From: Planctomycetaceae bacterium
GTDB taxonomy: Bacteria; Planctomycetota; Planctomycetia; Planctomycetales; Planctomycetaceae
Length of the DNA stretch: 59,130 nucleotides
Reading direction: 5' to 3'
Assembly: GCA_014762625.1 (NCBI GenBank)
Contig: JABURQ010000133.1
Span: 1-59,130 of the forward strand
The notes below the pieces were generated by a model. It saw nothing but the letters and a program-made list of their open reading frames with translations, did not search any database and had not been told where the DNA came from. The position numbers and the translations under genes are program-made. Positions 9,785 to 18,994 of this stretch are shown piece by piece; the stretch's first letter is position 1, and every line of letters starts with the position of its first letter.

Positions 9785-12274
9785 ATGCGTCACTTCCTAT
9801 ATAGTCTGTTCGCTTTCAGTTTGTTCTGGGGGCTCTCCCAGACAGGTCACGCCGTCGAACCGAAAGGGTTGGGTGATCCAGGGACACTGCAATCGATTCG
9901 AGTCGAGCCGAACCTCAACGGTGAGGGAGTGGCGATTCGCAGTAAAGACGCCCGGCAACAACTTTACGTGACCGGAGTTTTCAGTTCCGGACAGTTGCAC
10001 GACTTTACCCGCAAGACGACTTATTCCACGAAACCTGAGGGGATTGTCTCAGTCAGTTCTGACGGACTGGTGACACCTTTGGCGGACGGCGACGTGAAAG
10101 TCATCGCGCAGGCGGATGGAAAACAGGCCGAATTACCGATTCAGGTTTCCGGTTTCGCACAGCAGACACCTATTAACTTTAAGAATCAAATCGTGCCGAT
10201 CTTTACCAAGCTCGGCTGTAACAGTGGCGGCTGCCACGGAAAATCGGGCGGACAAAATGGCTTCGCGCTGTCGTTGCTCGGTTTCTATCCCGAAGATGAC
10301 TTCGAATTTCTAGTGAAGGAAGCCCGCGGACGTCGACTCTTCCCCGCTTCGCCGGGGGCGTCGTTGCTGCTCACCAAGCCGGTCGGCCAATCTCCGCACG
10401 GGGGGGGTAAGCGAACGGAAGTGGGAAGTTACGAATACCGGATGATTTACCGCTGGATCGAGCAGGGAATGCCTTACGGCAGCGAAGAGGACCCGTATGT
10501 GACGGGGATTCGCTGTATGCCGGAAGGCCGCGTCATGGATCGCGGGGCTGATCAGCAGATTACAGTCCTCGCGGAATACAGCGATGGCAGCACCGAAGAC
10601 GTGACCCGCATGGCGTTGTACGAAGCGAACGACAGCGAGATGGCGGAAGTGACCGAAGAGGGACTGGTGAAAACTCTGGACCTTGCCGGTGAAGTCGCTA
10701 TTATGGCTCGTTATCAGGGACAGGTTGCCACTTTCCGGGCGACGATTCCGCTCGGTGCTCCGACCGATAATATTCCGGCTCCGAATAATTACATCGACGA
10801 AAATGTGTTTGCGAAGTTGAAATTGCTCGGCATTCCGGCGTCCGATGTCTGCGACGATGCGACCTTTTTGCGTCGCGTGAGTATCGACATTACGGGACGC
10901 GTCCCGAACGAATCCGAGGTGAGCGCTTTTATCCAAAGCGATGACCCGAAGAAACGGGAAAAAGTGGTCGATCGATTGCTCGAATCTCCCGCGTACGCCG
11001 ACTACTTCGCCAACAAGTGGAATCTCGTGCTGCGAAACAAAAACCCCAAGAACGGCGAGGAAGAAGCAACCTTTGCTTTCTATCGCTGGATTTGGGACAG
11101 CATTTATGAAAACAAGCCGTACGACCAGTTCGTTAGTGAGTTACTGACGGCGAGTGGAAGCGTGCGGATGAATCCTCCGGTCGTCTGGTATCGTCAGGTG
11201 GCGACTCCGGAAGAACGCGTCGAAGATACGGCGCAACTCTTCCTCGGCTTGCGGATTCAGTGTGCCCGTTGTCACCATCATCCGTTCGAGAAGTGGAGTC
11301 AGAACGACTATTACAGTTTCAAAGCGTTCTTCAATCGCATCGGCACCAAAAGACAGGTCTCGCGTCAACAGTTTTTCACGCAGGCGGAACTATTCCACAA
11401 TGTCGGAACCGCCACCGACCGCAATCCGCGTTCAGGAGCGACCTTGAAGCCAGCGGGACTGGGAACGGAACCGTTCGATATTCCCGAGGAACGCGATCCT
11501 CGCGCCTATCTGGCTGACTGGATGTCGTCGCCCGAAAACCCGTTCTTTGCGAAGTCTCTGGTCAATCGTTACTGGAAACACTTCTTCTCGCGAGGCATCG
11601 TGGAGCCGGAAGACGATATGCGGGAAACGAATCCACCCGCCAACCCGGAATTGCTCAACGCCCTGGCGGACAACTTCATCGAAAGCGGCTTCGATCTGAA
11701 ACAACTGGTGCGTTCGATCTGTACCTCGAAAACGTATCAACTCAGTTCGCTGCCGAATGAATACAACCTCAAAGACAAGCAGAACTTCTCCCGTTATTAT
11801 CCGAAACGACTGACGGCGGAGGTCCTGTACGATGCGTTCCACGATGTCACCGCGACGACCCAGGGTTACAGCGGCCTGCCGACCGGAACGCGAGCGATTC
11901 AGCTTCCCGATCCGGGTAAAGGACCGTACTTCCTGAAAGTGTTCGGACAGCCTGCCGGGGATACCGCGTGCGAATGCGAACGGTCTCAGGAAGCCAATCT
12001 GGCTCAGGCGTTGCACCTGTTGAACAGCAGCGAGGTGCAAAACAAGATTTCGTCCGGCAGCGGGCGTGCGTCGTTACTCGCCAAGGATAAGGATCGCTCA
12101 GACACCGAGAAACTCAACGAGCTTTATCGCTGGGTCTTTTCGCGGAATCCGCGGGCGGAAGAACTTTCCGTCGCGTTGGCACATATTAAGAAACATGAGG
12201 ACAATCCGCAGGTCGCCTATGAAGACATCCTGTGGGCGTTGATCAACAGTAAGGAATTCCTGTTCAATCACTGA
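9785..12274 (+). CDS. Planctomycete DUF1549/DUF1553 protein with Ig-like and cytochrome-like motif
   Basis: This 829-aa exported protein is of the large planctomycete family pairing DUF1549 and DUF1553, whose biochemical role is unknown. A signal peptide (about 1-22) is followed by an Ig-like Big_2 region (about 30-125). A CX4CH motif follows (Cys145, Cys150, His151 in KLGCNSGGCHGK), resembling a haem-attachment site. A second Big_2-like segment spans about 240-320. DUF1549 follows, with CARCHHHPFEKW (Cys493, Cys496, His497), and DUF1553 runs to the end. ATG at 9785 is preferred over the adjacent TTG, with GAGGAGAG upstream. A strong terminator follows at 12307. DUF1501 partners often sit next door; here the only DUF1501 gene is 35 kb away. 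Confidence 0.92.
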   Translation: MRHFLYSLFAFSLFWGLSQTGHAVEPKGLGDPGTLQSIRVEPNLNGEGVAIRSKDARQQLYVTGVFSSGQLHDFTRKTTYSTKPEGIVSVSSDGLVTPLADGDVKVIAQADGKQAELPIQVSGFAQQTPINFKNQIVPIFTKLGCNSGGCHGKSGGQNGFALSLLGFYPEDDFEFLVKEARGRRLFPASPGASLLLTKPVGQSPHGGGKRTEVGSYEYRMIYRWIEQGMPYGSEEDPYVTGIRCMPEGRVMDRGADQQITVLAEYSDGSTEDVTRMALYEANDSEMAEVTEEGLVKTLDLAGEVAIMARYQGQVATFRATIPLGAPTDNIPAPNNYIDENVFAKLKLLGIPASDVCDDATFLRRVSIDITGRVPNESEVSAFIQSDDPKKREKVVDRLLESPAYADYFANKWNLVLRNKNPKNGEEEATFAFYRWIWDSIYENKPYDQFVSELLTASGSVRMNPPVVWYRQVATPEERVEDTAQLFLGLRIQCARCHHHPFEKWSQNDYYSFKAFFNRIGTKRQVSRQQFFTQAELFHNVGTATDRNPRSGATLKPAGLGTEPFDIPEERDPRAYLADWMSSPENPFFAKSLVNRYWKHFFSRGIVEPEDDMRETNPPANPELLNALADNFIESGFDLKQLVRSICTSKTYQLSSLPNEYNLKDKQNFSRYYPKRLTAEVLYDAFHDVTATTQGYSGLPTGTRAIQLPDPGKGPYFLKVFGQPAGDTACECERSQEANLAQALHLLNSSEVQNKISSGSGRASLLAKDKDRSDTEKLNELYRWVFSRNPRAEELSVALAHIKKHEDNPQVAYEDILWALINSKEFLFNH

Positions 12275-12306
12275 TCGAGGCCCGTTTCCTCGCAGATTAT
12301 TCAACG

Positions 12307-12338
12307 AGTCGGCCCGGTCTAACGGGCCGACTTTTTTT
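12307..12338 (+). terminator. Rho-independent terminator after the DUF1549/DUF1553 gene
   Basis: A perfect stem (AGTCGGCCCG / CGGGCCGACT) around a 6-nt loop is followed directly by seven T residues. It lies 33 bp after the stop codon and separates this gene from the following PPC-domain transcript. Confidence 0.9.
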
Positions 12339-12537
12339 GATGGAGTCGCACGACTTGACGGGATTTTTTTCGACCCAGGGCTCAAGTCACGTTAAGATAA
12401 ACAACATGCGATGAATGGAATTTTCATCGTTCCCACCTGACAGCACATACCCAAAAACACACAAATTCGCTTCCTGCCGAGTTCACTTGCTGATCCCTTC
12501 AGCGAGTACCACAAACCAACCGAAAGACGAGATCGGA

Positions 12538-15500
12538 ATGGATATGTTTTCTTACCTGCGCATTACTGCTCTCACATGCCTTGTTTCTCTCGCCGTCACC
12601 GCGAACGCCCAGGTCGCTCAGGTGGGTGTGAATGCGATTTCCCCTCCGGGAGCCCAACGCGGGAAGACGATCGATGTCACGATCAGTAGCGGTAAAGATC
12701 TCGACATGCCGCAGGCTCTCGTCTTCAGTCATCCCGGCATCACCTCCAAATACAAAACAGGAAATACGTTTGAAGTCACAATCGGCGAAAATGTGCCGGT
12801 TGGATTTCACGACGTCCGTCTGCACGGCTATTTCGGAATCAGCAATCCGCGGACGTTTGTGGTCAGCGATTCTCCGGAGATTCTTGAAAACGACGACAAC
12901 AATACACTCGAAAAAGCCCAACCGGTCGATCTCGGGACCATCGTCAACGGAGCCAGCAATCGGGCCGCTGATGTCGATTTCTACAAACTGAATCTTCCCG
13001 CCGACTACCGACTCGTCGCGGAAGTCGAAGCGCAAGTGATCGATTCACGAATGCAGGCTCAGATCGAACTGCTGGACGTGAACGGACGACGCATCGAACG
13101 CTCTCGGGGCGGGTATCGCGGCGATCCGGTTCTCGACCACACCGTGAAACAGGCGGGGGAATACTTCCTCAAGGTGACCGAGTTCAGCTATCGCGGCAGT
13201 AACGATTACTTCTACCGACTGCACGTTAACTCGCGACCGCACATCGATTTCCTCGTTCCTCCCTCCGGTCAGCCGGGATCGACCTCGGACTACACGGTCT
13301 ACGGACGAAATTTGCCGGGAGGCGTTCCTGCGGGAGTGCAACTGGATGGTGTGGAGCTGCAAAAAATCAGTGCCTCCATCACGTTGCCTGCGAACCCTGA
13401 GGAGCATCAGCTTCAACATAACCTCCAGCCCGAGGAATCCTCGGCGGACGTCATGGGGTGGCGGTTGCCATCGGAGCAGGGGACTTCCAATGCGTTGTCG
13501 ATTCATTACGCCGACGCTCCGGTGATTCTGGAGCAGGAACCGAACAACGAACCGGCTCAAGCCCAGAAGATTACCTTGCCTGCGGAAATTGGCGGTCAGT
13601 TCCAGGAAAAACTGGACGCGGACTGGTACGAATTCACCGCGAAACAGGGTGACGTTTATGCGATCGAGGCGTTCGGACAACGTCTCGGAAAACAGACCGA
13701 TCCGCGTTTCATCGTCGAACAAGTGACCGTCAACGACAAGGGCGAAGAATCGGTCAAGCGACTGACCGATCAGGATGATCAGACAAGCTCGATCGGGGGA
13801 GACGACTTCAACACCCGTCACCGGGATCCCGCCTGGATGATGACCGTTCCCGCCGACGGTCTTTATCGTATTATGATCAGCGATCGCTACCGCGAAAATC
13901 GAGGGGATGCCAGTTTGCAGTATCGACTGGTGATTCGTCCCCAGAGCCCCGATTTCCGTCTGGTCGCGTTCGCCTCAACTCCCAATCCCGCCGCCAACCA
14001 ACCCGGAACGCCGGGGGTTCTCGCCTTGCGTAAGGGAGACAACGGCTACATCGATCTTCTGGCTCATCGGAAAGACGGCTTTGACGGCATCATCGATATC
14101 AAGGTAGAAGGTCTTCCCGCCGGCGTCACCTGTCCCGGTGCCGTGATCGGCCCCGGCCAGAGTTCGTCTCGCCTCATTCTGACAGCCGCCCCGGATGCGG
14201 CGGTAGCCGCCGCCCCGATTCGTATTATCGGAGAGTCTCGTCTCGAGGATTCCCAGCTTCAGAAAGACTTGAAGGCTGCGATCGCGGCGATCAAACCCGC
14301 GGAAGACAAACTTCCCGCCCTGGAAAAGGCGGTTGCGGACGCGATGGCAAAAATCGAACCGGCTCAGAAGAAAGTGGACGCGGAAGGAGAAGCCGCCAAA
14401 GCAGAGCTGAAGAAGGTTCAGGATGCACTCAAAACCACTCAGGACAATCTGGCTACGGGCCAGAAAGCAGTTGCGGATGCGAAGCAGAAGGTCCAGACGC
14501 TGCAACAACAACTGGATCAAACAGCCAAACCAATCACTCACCGAGCGCGAACGGCATCGCTCATCTGGACCGGCAATCAAAACACCGGTGAAAACACCGA
14601 TGCCCGCCTCACACGATCGCTGATGGTCAGCGTGATGGACGACCTCGCCGAGTTTCAGGCCGTGGTTACCGCTCCGACTCCTCGGGTCGAAGTCTCCCAG
14701 AGTTCGCAGGTTCTGGTTCCAGTGAAAGTGGAACGACGGGAAGGATTTGACAACAACGTCAATCTCACCTTCGCCGGTTTCGACGCCCGATCCAGCAAAC
14801 TGCAGGTTGAGAACAAACCACTCAACAAAGGGGAGAACGAAGGGGTTCGCCGGGTTTTCGTGCCGAAAGATGCTCCGCCCGGAGCTTATACGTTGTATCT
14901 CACCTCGCAGGCCCAGGTCTCCTATGAACGAAATTCTCTGGCCATCGCGGAAGCGAAAGCCGCCGTCGACAAAGCGGAAGCGGAACGGAAGGCCAAAGAG
15001 GAAGCGAACAAAACAGCGACTGAAGCAGCTAAGAAAGCAGACGCCGATCTGAAAACTGCGGAGGCAAAACTGAAAACCGCGACGGATGCTCTGGCGAATG
15101 CTCAGAAGGCGAGACAAGCTTCTCAGGTCGCCGTCACTGCCCAGCAGAAGAAAGTCCAGGAGGCGGAAGCGACCCTGAAAACTCGCAACGAAGAGCTGAA
15201 AAAAGCTCAGGAAGCACTGGCGAAAGCCAAAGCGGACGCCGATGCGGACAAGGAGAATCAGGACAAAGCCAACGCCGTCAAAGTCGCCGAAGAACAGGTT
15301 CAGACGGCGACCAAAAATCAGCAGGAAGCGGCAAATGCCATCAAGGCGGAACAGCAAAAACTGACTCAGGCGGAAGCCGATTTGAAAGCCAAAACAGAGG
15401 CCGTCACCAAAGCCGAAACCGAGAAAAAGTCGGCTGAAACCGCCGTCGCTTCTGCCAAGGAGACCAAAACGAAAGCGGATGAAACCGCCAAGACTGCTGA

Positions 15501-15954
15501 CGCCGCGTTTAAAGCCGCCACGACGGCCAAAACCAACGCGGACAAAAACCTGCAAAACGTGACCAATGCCAACAAAGCGAAAAACGTGAATCTCACAGTC
15601 CCTTCAACGCCGGTCGTACTGATCGTGAAAGAAGCTCCGTTCGAACTGACGGTGGCCCCTCCCGACGGCGGCAATTTGAAGAAGGGGGCCGCGATTGAAG
15701 TCCCGGTCACGATCAAACGAATCCCACGCTTTGACGGTCCCGTCACGGTCACTCTTCCGTTACTACCGGGCGTCGCCGGCTTGCGGGCCGATCCGCTGAC
15801 GATTCCCGCCGATCAGACACAGGGAGTTCTCAAAATCCACGCGGACGAAAATGCCCCGGACGGCAAACCCGCGAATCTGGTGATTCGCGGAGAGGCTGAG
15901 TTTCTCGGGAAGGCTTCCGTCGATGCTCCCCTGAGTCTGAATTTGACCAAATAA
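12538..15954 (+). CDS. Exported PPC-domain protein with two long coiled coils
   Basis: The 1138-aa product has a signal peptide (MDMFSYLRITALTCLVSLAV...). Pre-peptidase C-terminal (PPC)-like beta domains can be seen at about 110-220 (EILENDDNNTLEKAQPVDLG, DVDFYKLNLP) and about 325-465 (EQEPNNEPAQAQKI, DADWYEFTAK). Two Ala/Lys/Glu/Gln-rich helical stretches interrupt the chain: about 578-664, and a much longer one at about 801-1018 made of irregular repeats such as KAEAERKAKEEANKTATEAA. Beta-rich segments separate and follow them. An upstream in-frame start at 12415 exists but would bury the signal peptide. It is followed after 55 bp by the cytochrome-WD40 gene, so the two are probably co-transcribed and both act outside the cytoplasm. 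Confidence 0.85.
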   Translation: MDMFSYLRITALTCLVSLAVTANAQVAQVGVNAISPPGAQRGKTIDVTISSGKDLDMPQALVFSHPGITSKYKTGNTFEVTIGENVPVGFHDVRLHGYFGISNPRTFVVSDSPEILENDDNNTLEKAQPVDLGTIVNGASNRAADVDFYKLNLPADYRLVAEVEAQVIDSRMQAQIELLDVNGRRIERSRGGYRGDPVLDHTVKQAGEYFLKVTEFSYRGSNDYFYRLHVNSRPHIDFLVPPSGQPGSTSDYTVYGRNLPGGVPAGVQLDGVELQKISASITLPANPEEHQLQHNLQPEESSADVMGWRLPSEQGTSNALSIHYADAPVILEQEPNNEPAQAQKITLPAEIGGQFQEKLDADWYEFTAKQGDVYAIEAFGQRLGKQTDPRFIVEQVTVNDKGEESVKRLTDQDDQTSSIGGDDFNTRHRDPAWMMTVPADGLYRIMISDRYRENRGDASLQYRLVIRPQSPDFRLVAFASTPNPAANQPGTPGVLALRKGDNGYIDLLAHRKDGFDGIIDIKVEGLPAGVTCPGAVIGPGQSSSRLILTAAPDAAVAAAPIRIIGESRLEDSQLQKDLKAAIAAIKPAEDKLPALEKAVADAMAKIEPAQKKVDAEGEAAKAELKKVQDALKTTQDNLATGQKAVADAKQKVQTLQQQLDQTAKPITHRARTASLIWTGNQNTGENTDARLTRSLMVSVMDDLAEFQAVVTAPTPRVEVSQSSQVLVPVKVERREGFDNNVNLTFAGFDARSSKLQVENKPLNKGENEGVRRVFVPKDAPPGAYTLYLTSQAQVSYERNSLAIAEAKAAVDKAEAERKAKEEANKTATEAAKKADADLKTAEAKLKTATDALANAQKARQASQVAVTAQQKKVQEAEATLKTRNEELKKAQEALAKAKADADADKENQDKANAVKVAEEQVQTATKNQQEAANAIKAEQQKLTQAEADLKAKTEAVTKAETEKKSAETAVASAKETKTKADETAKTADAAFKAATTAKTNADKNLQNVTNANKAKNVNLTVPSTPVVLIVKEAPFELTVAPPDGGNLKKGAAIEVPVTIKRIPRFDGPVTVTLPLLPGVAGLRADPLTIPADQTQGVLKIHADENAPDGKPANLVIRGEAEFLGKASVDAPLSLNLTK

Positions 15955-16009
15955 CCGTTTTCCAATTTTGTTTTCATCGAGTCCCTCGATTCCCAAACAG
16001 GTTTCCATC

Positions 16010-18889
16010 ATGACACGCGTCATCGCTCTTGTTACCACGATTGTTTTGACCTCGCTGGTTTCCGCTTCGGCGGAAGACAAACTTCCCGTCATCACACCGG
16101 AAGACCCAAATCTGGGCCGACCGGTTGATTTCGAGCGAGATGTCTATCCGATTCTCGATGCTAAATGTGTCGCCTGCCACAACGTGGCGGTCGATGAGAG
16201 CAAACTGGTGCTCGAAGACGTCGAAGGGATCCTCAAGGGAGGGAAACGTGGTCCCTCCGTGGTCGCCAAAAAGCCGGAGGAGAGCTGGCTCTTCAAGGTG
16301 GCGAGTCGTACCGAAGGACCGGCGATGCCGCCGCAACCCAACTCGGTGGAAGCTCCGCCTTTGACGCCCAAAGAGCTCGGAATCCTGAAACAATGGATTC
16401 TCGAAGGTGCCTCCGCCGGGAGCGGTGCCGCCAAGATGGTCATCAACTGGGGGCCGGTTCCGGACGAGATCCACTCCAGTTACAGTCTCGCTCTCTCACC
16501 CTACGCACAACTGGCGGCGGTCGGTCGGGCGAATCAAATCGACATTTACAACATGGCGACTCAGCAGAAGATTGCCCAGCTCAAAGATCCCGCCTTGGCG
16601 GACCTCAAAGTTCAGGACAAGCTGTTGTACCCCGACGGCGCCCCGCATCAGGACTTCGTGCATGCGTTGGCGTTTCATCCGTCCGGGAAGCTCCTCGCCA
16701 GTAGCGGCTATCGGGTGATCAAGTTGTGGCAGCAACCGCAAAATGTCCGCATTTGGGAAACGGCGCCTCTGGAAAGCGAAGTCAGCTCTTCGACCGTCTC
16801 CGCCGACGGGAAGCTGGTGGCGGTCGGGTATTCCAACGGAAAAGTCGTCACCATCAACGCCGCCGACGGAAAACTGGTGAGTGAGTTCACCGGACTGACG
16901 GCCGCCGTCACAGGCGTCTCGTTCAAGCCGGACAGCACTCAATTGATGGCGGGCAGCCAGGACAAGAAAGCGATTGCCTGGAACGTTGCTGACGGAGCGG
17001 TGGCGGGGGAGATCGTCACTCCGACCGAAATTGAATCGCTGACGTTGAACAAAGACGGAAGCCGGCTTCTGACGGGGCATCGCGACAACATCATTCGCGT
17101 CTGGGAACTGCCGGGTGTCGCGAAACCGAAAGAGGGAGAAACCGACATACAGCCGCTGGCGGAACTGAAAGGTCATAGCCAGCCGGTCACCTCGCTCCTC
17201 GCCCATCCGACCGACCCGAATCAGTGTATGTCCGGGGCCGCCGATAATACGGCACGACTCTGGCGTCTGGATAACGGTCAAAACCTGCGATCGTTCACGC
17301 ACGGCAGTCCGGTTTTAGGGACCGACATCAGTGCAGACGGGACGCTGGTCGTCACTGCCGGTCAGGATGGCTTCGCCCGCGTGTGGCGCGCCGACAACGG
17401 TCAGAAAACCGCAGAGGTCTCGGGAAGTTTGCAGGCGATTCATAACAACATCGTGAAGGCGGAAGCCGCTTCCGTCGCCAAGCAGAAAACCGGCCTGGCG
17501 GATGCTGCGGTGAAAGCAGACGAGAAATCGGTCAACGAACGGACCGAAGCTCTCAAGAAAGCCAACGAGGCAGTGACCGAAGCGGACAAAAAACTGAAAG
17601 AGGCCCAGGACAAACTCAAAACCGCGCAAGAAGCTTTCGATAAAGCGAAGGCCGAGTTTGACGCGAAAAAAGAAGACAAGGATTTAGAGAAGAAATTCAA
17701 AGACGCCGAGACAGCACTCAATAAAGAGAAGGATGAATTAAAAAAGGCCGAGGAAGCGAAGAAAGTCGCCGACAACGCGGTCAAGCTTTCCGATCAGGCT
17801 CTCAAAAAGTCGCAAGCCTCTCTCGCAGAACGTAAACAAACACTGGAAGCTGCCACGCAGCACCAGACCACGGCGGACAACGAAGCGAAAGCCGCGGCCG
17901 AAGCGATCAAAACGACCGTCAAACCCTTCCATGCAGTCGCGTTTTCTCCGGACGGCAAGACGTTCGCCACAGCGGCTGAAGACGGGGTGTGGACTCTCTG
18001 GAGCAGTGCCGACGGGCAGGGGATCGATACGTTCCAACGTTCGGCAGCTCCGCTGACCGACATTCACTTTGTCTCTGCGTCACAGGTTCTGACTGCCGGT
18101 CAGGACAAGCAACTCGCCCTCTGGAACGCGAACCCCGCGTGGGAACTGGTGGCTCGACTGGGACCTCCCGCCGACAAACCGCTCGACGTTGCTGATTCGG
18201 TTCTGGAAGACCGGGTTGTGTCTCTCGATTTCAGTCCCGACGGTAAGTTGCTGGCGTCCGGCGGAGGCGAACCGTCTCGGAACGGGGAATTGATCATCTG
18301 GGATGTTGAGAACAAGGCCGTCAGCAAAAACATCGAAGAAGCGCACAGTGACACGGTGCTGGGGGTCGAATTTTCGTACGACGGACAATATCTCGTCTCG
18401 GGGGCGGCGGACAAATTCGCCAAACTCTTCTCAGTCGAAACGGGGAAACTGATTCGTTCGTACGAAGGACATACGCATCACGTGATGGATGTGACGATCA
18501 AAAAGGACAACTCCGAAATCGCCACAGCAGGAGCCGACAACGCGATTAAAATCTGGAACGTTGAAACGGGTGAGCAAAAGCGAACCATCACCAATTATTC
18601 CAAGCAAGTCACCTCCATCCAGTACGAAGGGGATAAGGACAATATCCTCAGTTGCGGCGGTGACAAAACGGTTCGCTTTCATCAAACGGCCAACGGACGC
18701 AACTTCCGCAATTTCGGAGGGGCCACCGATTACCAGTATGCCGCCACCGTTTCGCGCGACGGGAAGTATGTGCTTTCCGCAGGGGATGATGGAGTGCTGC
18801 GAATCTGGAACGGCACGAACGGGCAGGCCATCGCCACGCTCGAGCCTCCGAAACCGGAAGAGACGCAACCCGTTTCGACCACAAATTAG
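16010..18889 (+). CDS. Exported PSCyt1-type cytochrome / WD40 protein with coiled-coil insert
   Basis: The 959-aa product starts with a signal peptide (MTRVIALVTTIVLTSLVSASA). Next comes a planctomycete PSCyt1-like cytochrome domain with haem motif C-V-A-C-H (Cys53-Cys56-His57) and a possible distal Met in the AMPPQ segment near residue 105. WD40 repeats follow in two blocks, about 150-475 and 640-950, with many G-x-D...W/I endings such as DNIIRVWEL and DGVLRIWNG. Between them lies an Ala/Lys/Glu coiled coil of about 160 residues (480-639), similar in composition to those of the upstream PPC protein. This suggests the two proteins interact; redox partners are unknown. Confidence 0.9.
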   Translation: MTRVIALVTTIVLTSLVSASAEDKLPVITPEDPNLGRPVDFERDVYPILDAKCVACHNVAVDESKLVLEDVEGILKGGKRGPSVVAKKPEESWLFKVASRTEGPAMPPQPNSVEAPPLTPKELGILKQWILEGASAGSGAAKMVINWGPVPDEIHSSYSLALSPYAQLAAVGRANQIDIYNMATQQKIAQLKDPALADLKVQDKLLYPDGAPHQDFVHALAFHPSGKLLASSGYRVIKLWQQPQNVRIWETAPLESEVSSSTVSADGKLVAVGYSNGKVVTINAADGKLVSEFTGLTAAVTGVSFKPDSTQLMAGSQDKKAIAWNVADGAVAGEIVTPTEIESLTLNKDGSRLLTGHRDNIIRVWELPGVAKPKEGETDIQPLAELKGHSQPVTSLLAHPTDPNQCMSGAADNTARLWRLDNGQNLRSFTHGSPVLGTDISADGTLVVTAGQDGFARVWRADNGQKTAEVSGSLQAIHNNIVKAEAASVAKQKTGLADAAVKADEKSVNERTEALKKANEAVTEADKKLKEAQDKLKTAQEAFDKAKAEFDAKKEDKDLEKKFKDAETALNKEKDELKKAEEAKKVADNAVKLSDQALKKSQASLAERKQTLEAATQHQTTADNEAKAAAEAIKTTVKPFHAVAFSPDGKTFATAAEDGVWTLWSSADGQGIDTFQRSAAPLTDIHFVSASQVLTAGQDKQLALWNANPAWELVARLGPPADKPLDVADSVLEDRVVSLDFSPDGKLLASGGGEPSRNGELIIWDVENKAVSKNIEEAHSDTVLGVEFSYDGQYLVSGAADKFAKLFSVETGKLIRSYEGHTHHVMDVTIKKDNSEIATAGADNAIKIWNVETGEQKRTITNYSKQVTSIQYEGDKDNILSCGGDKTVRFHQTANGRNFRNFGGATDYQYAATVSRDGKYVLSAGDDGVLRIWNGTNGQAIATLEPPKPEETQPVSTTN

Positions 18890-18994
18890 GGAGCCTGGCG
18901 GCTCTTTCCGCTGGCTTGCAGTCTGTGACTCGAATCGCGACACTTGAGCTCCGTATCTGGGCCCGCTCGTTGACTCTTATTCCGAGAAGTATCG

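Noticed and set aside
13975-15555. 526-aa minus-strand open frame opposite the PPC/coiled-coil gene
   Set aside because: Caused by the Ala/Lys/Glu-rich coding repeats on the plus strand; low-complexity Phe/Arg/Gly-rich translation without family features.
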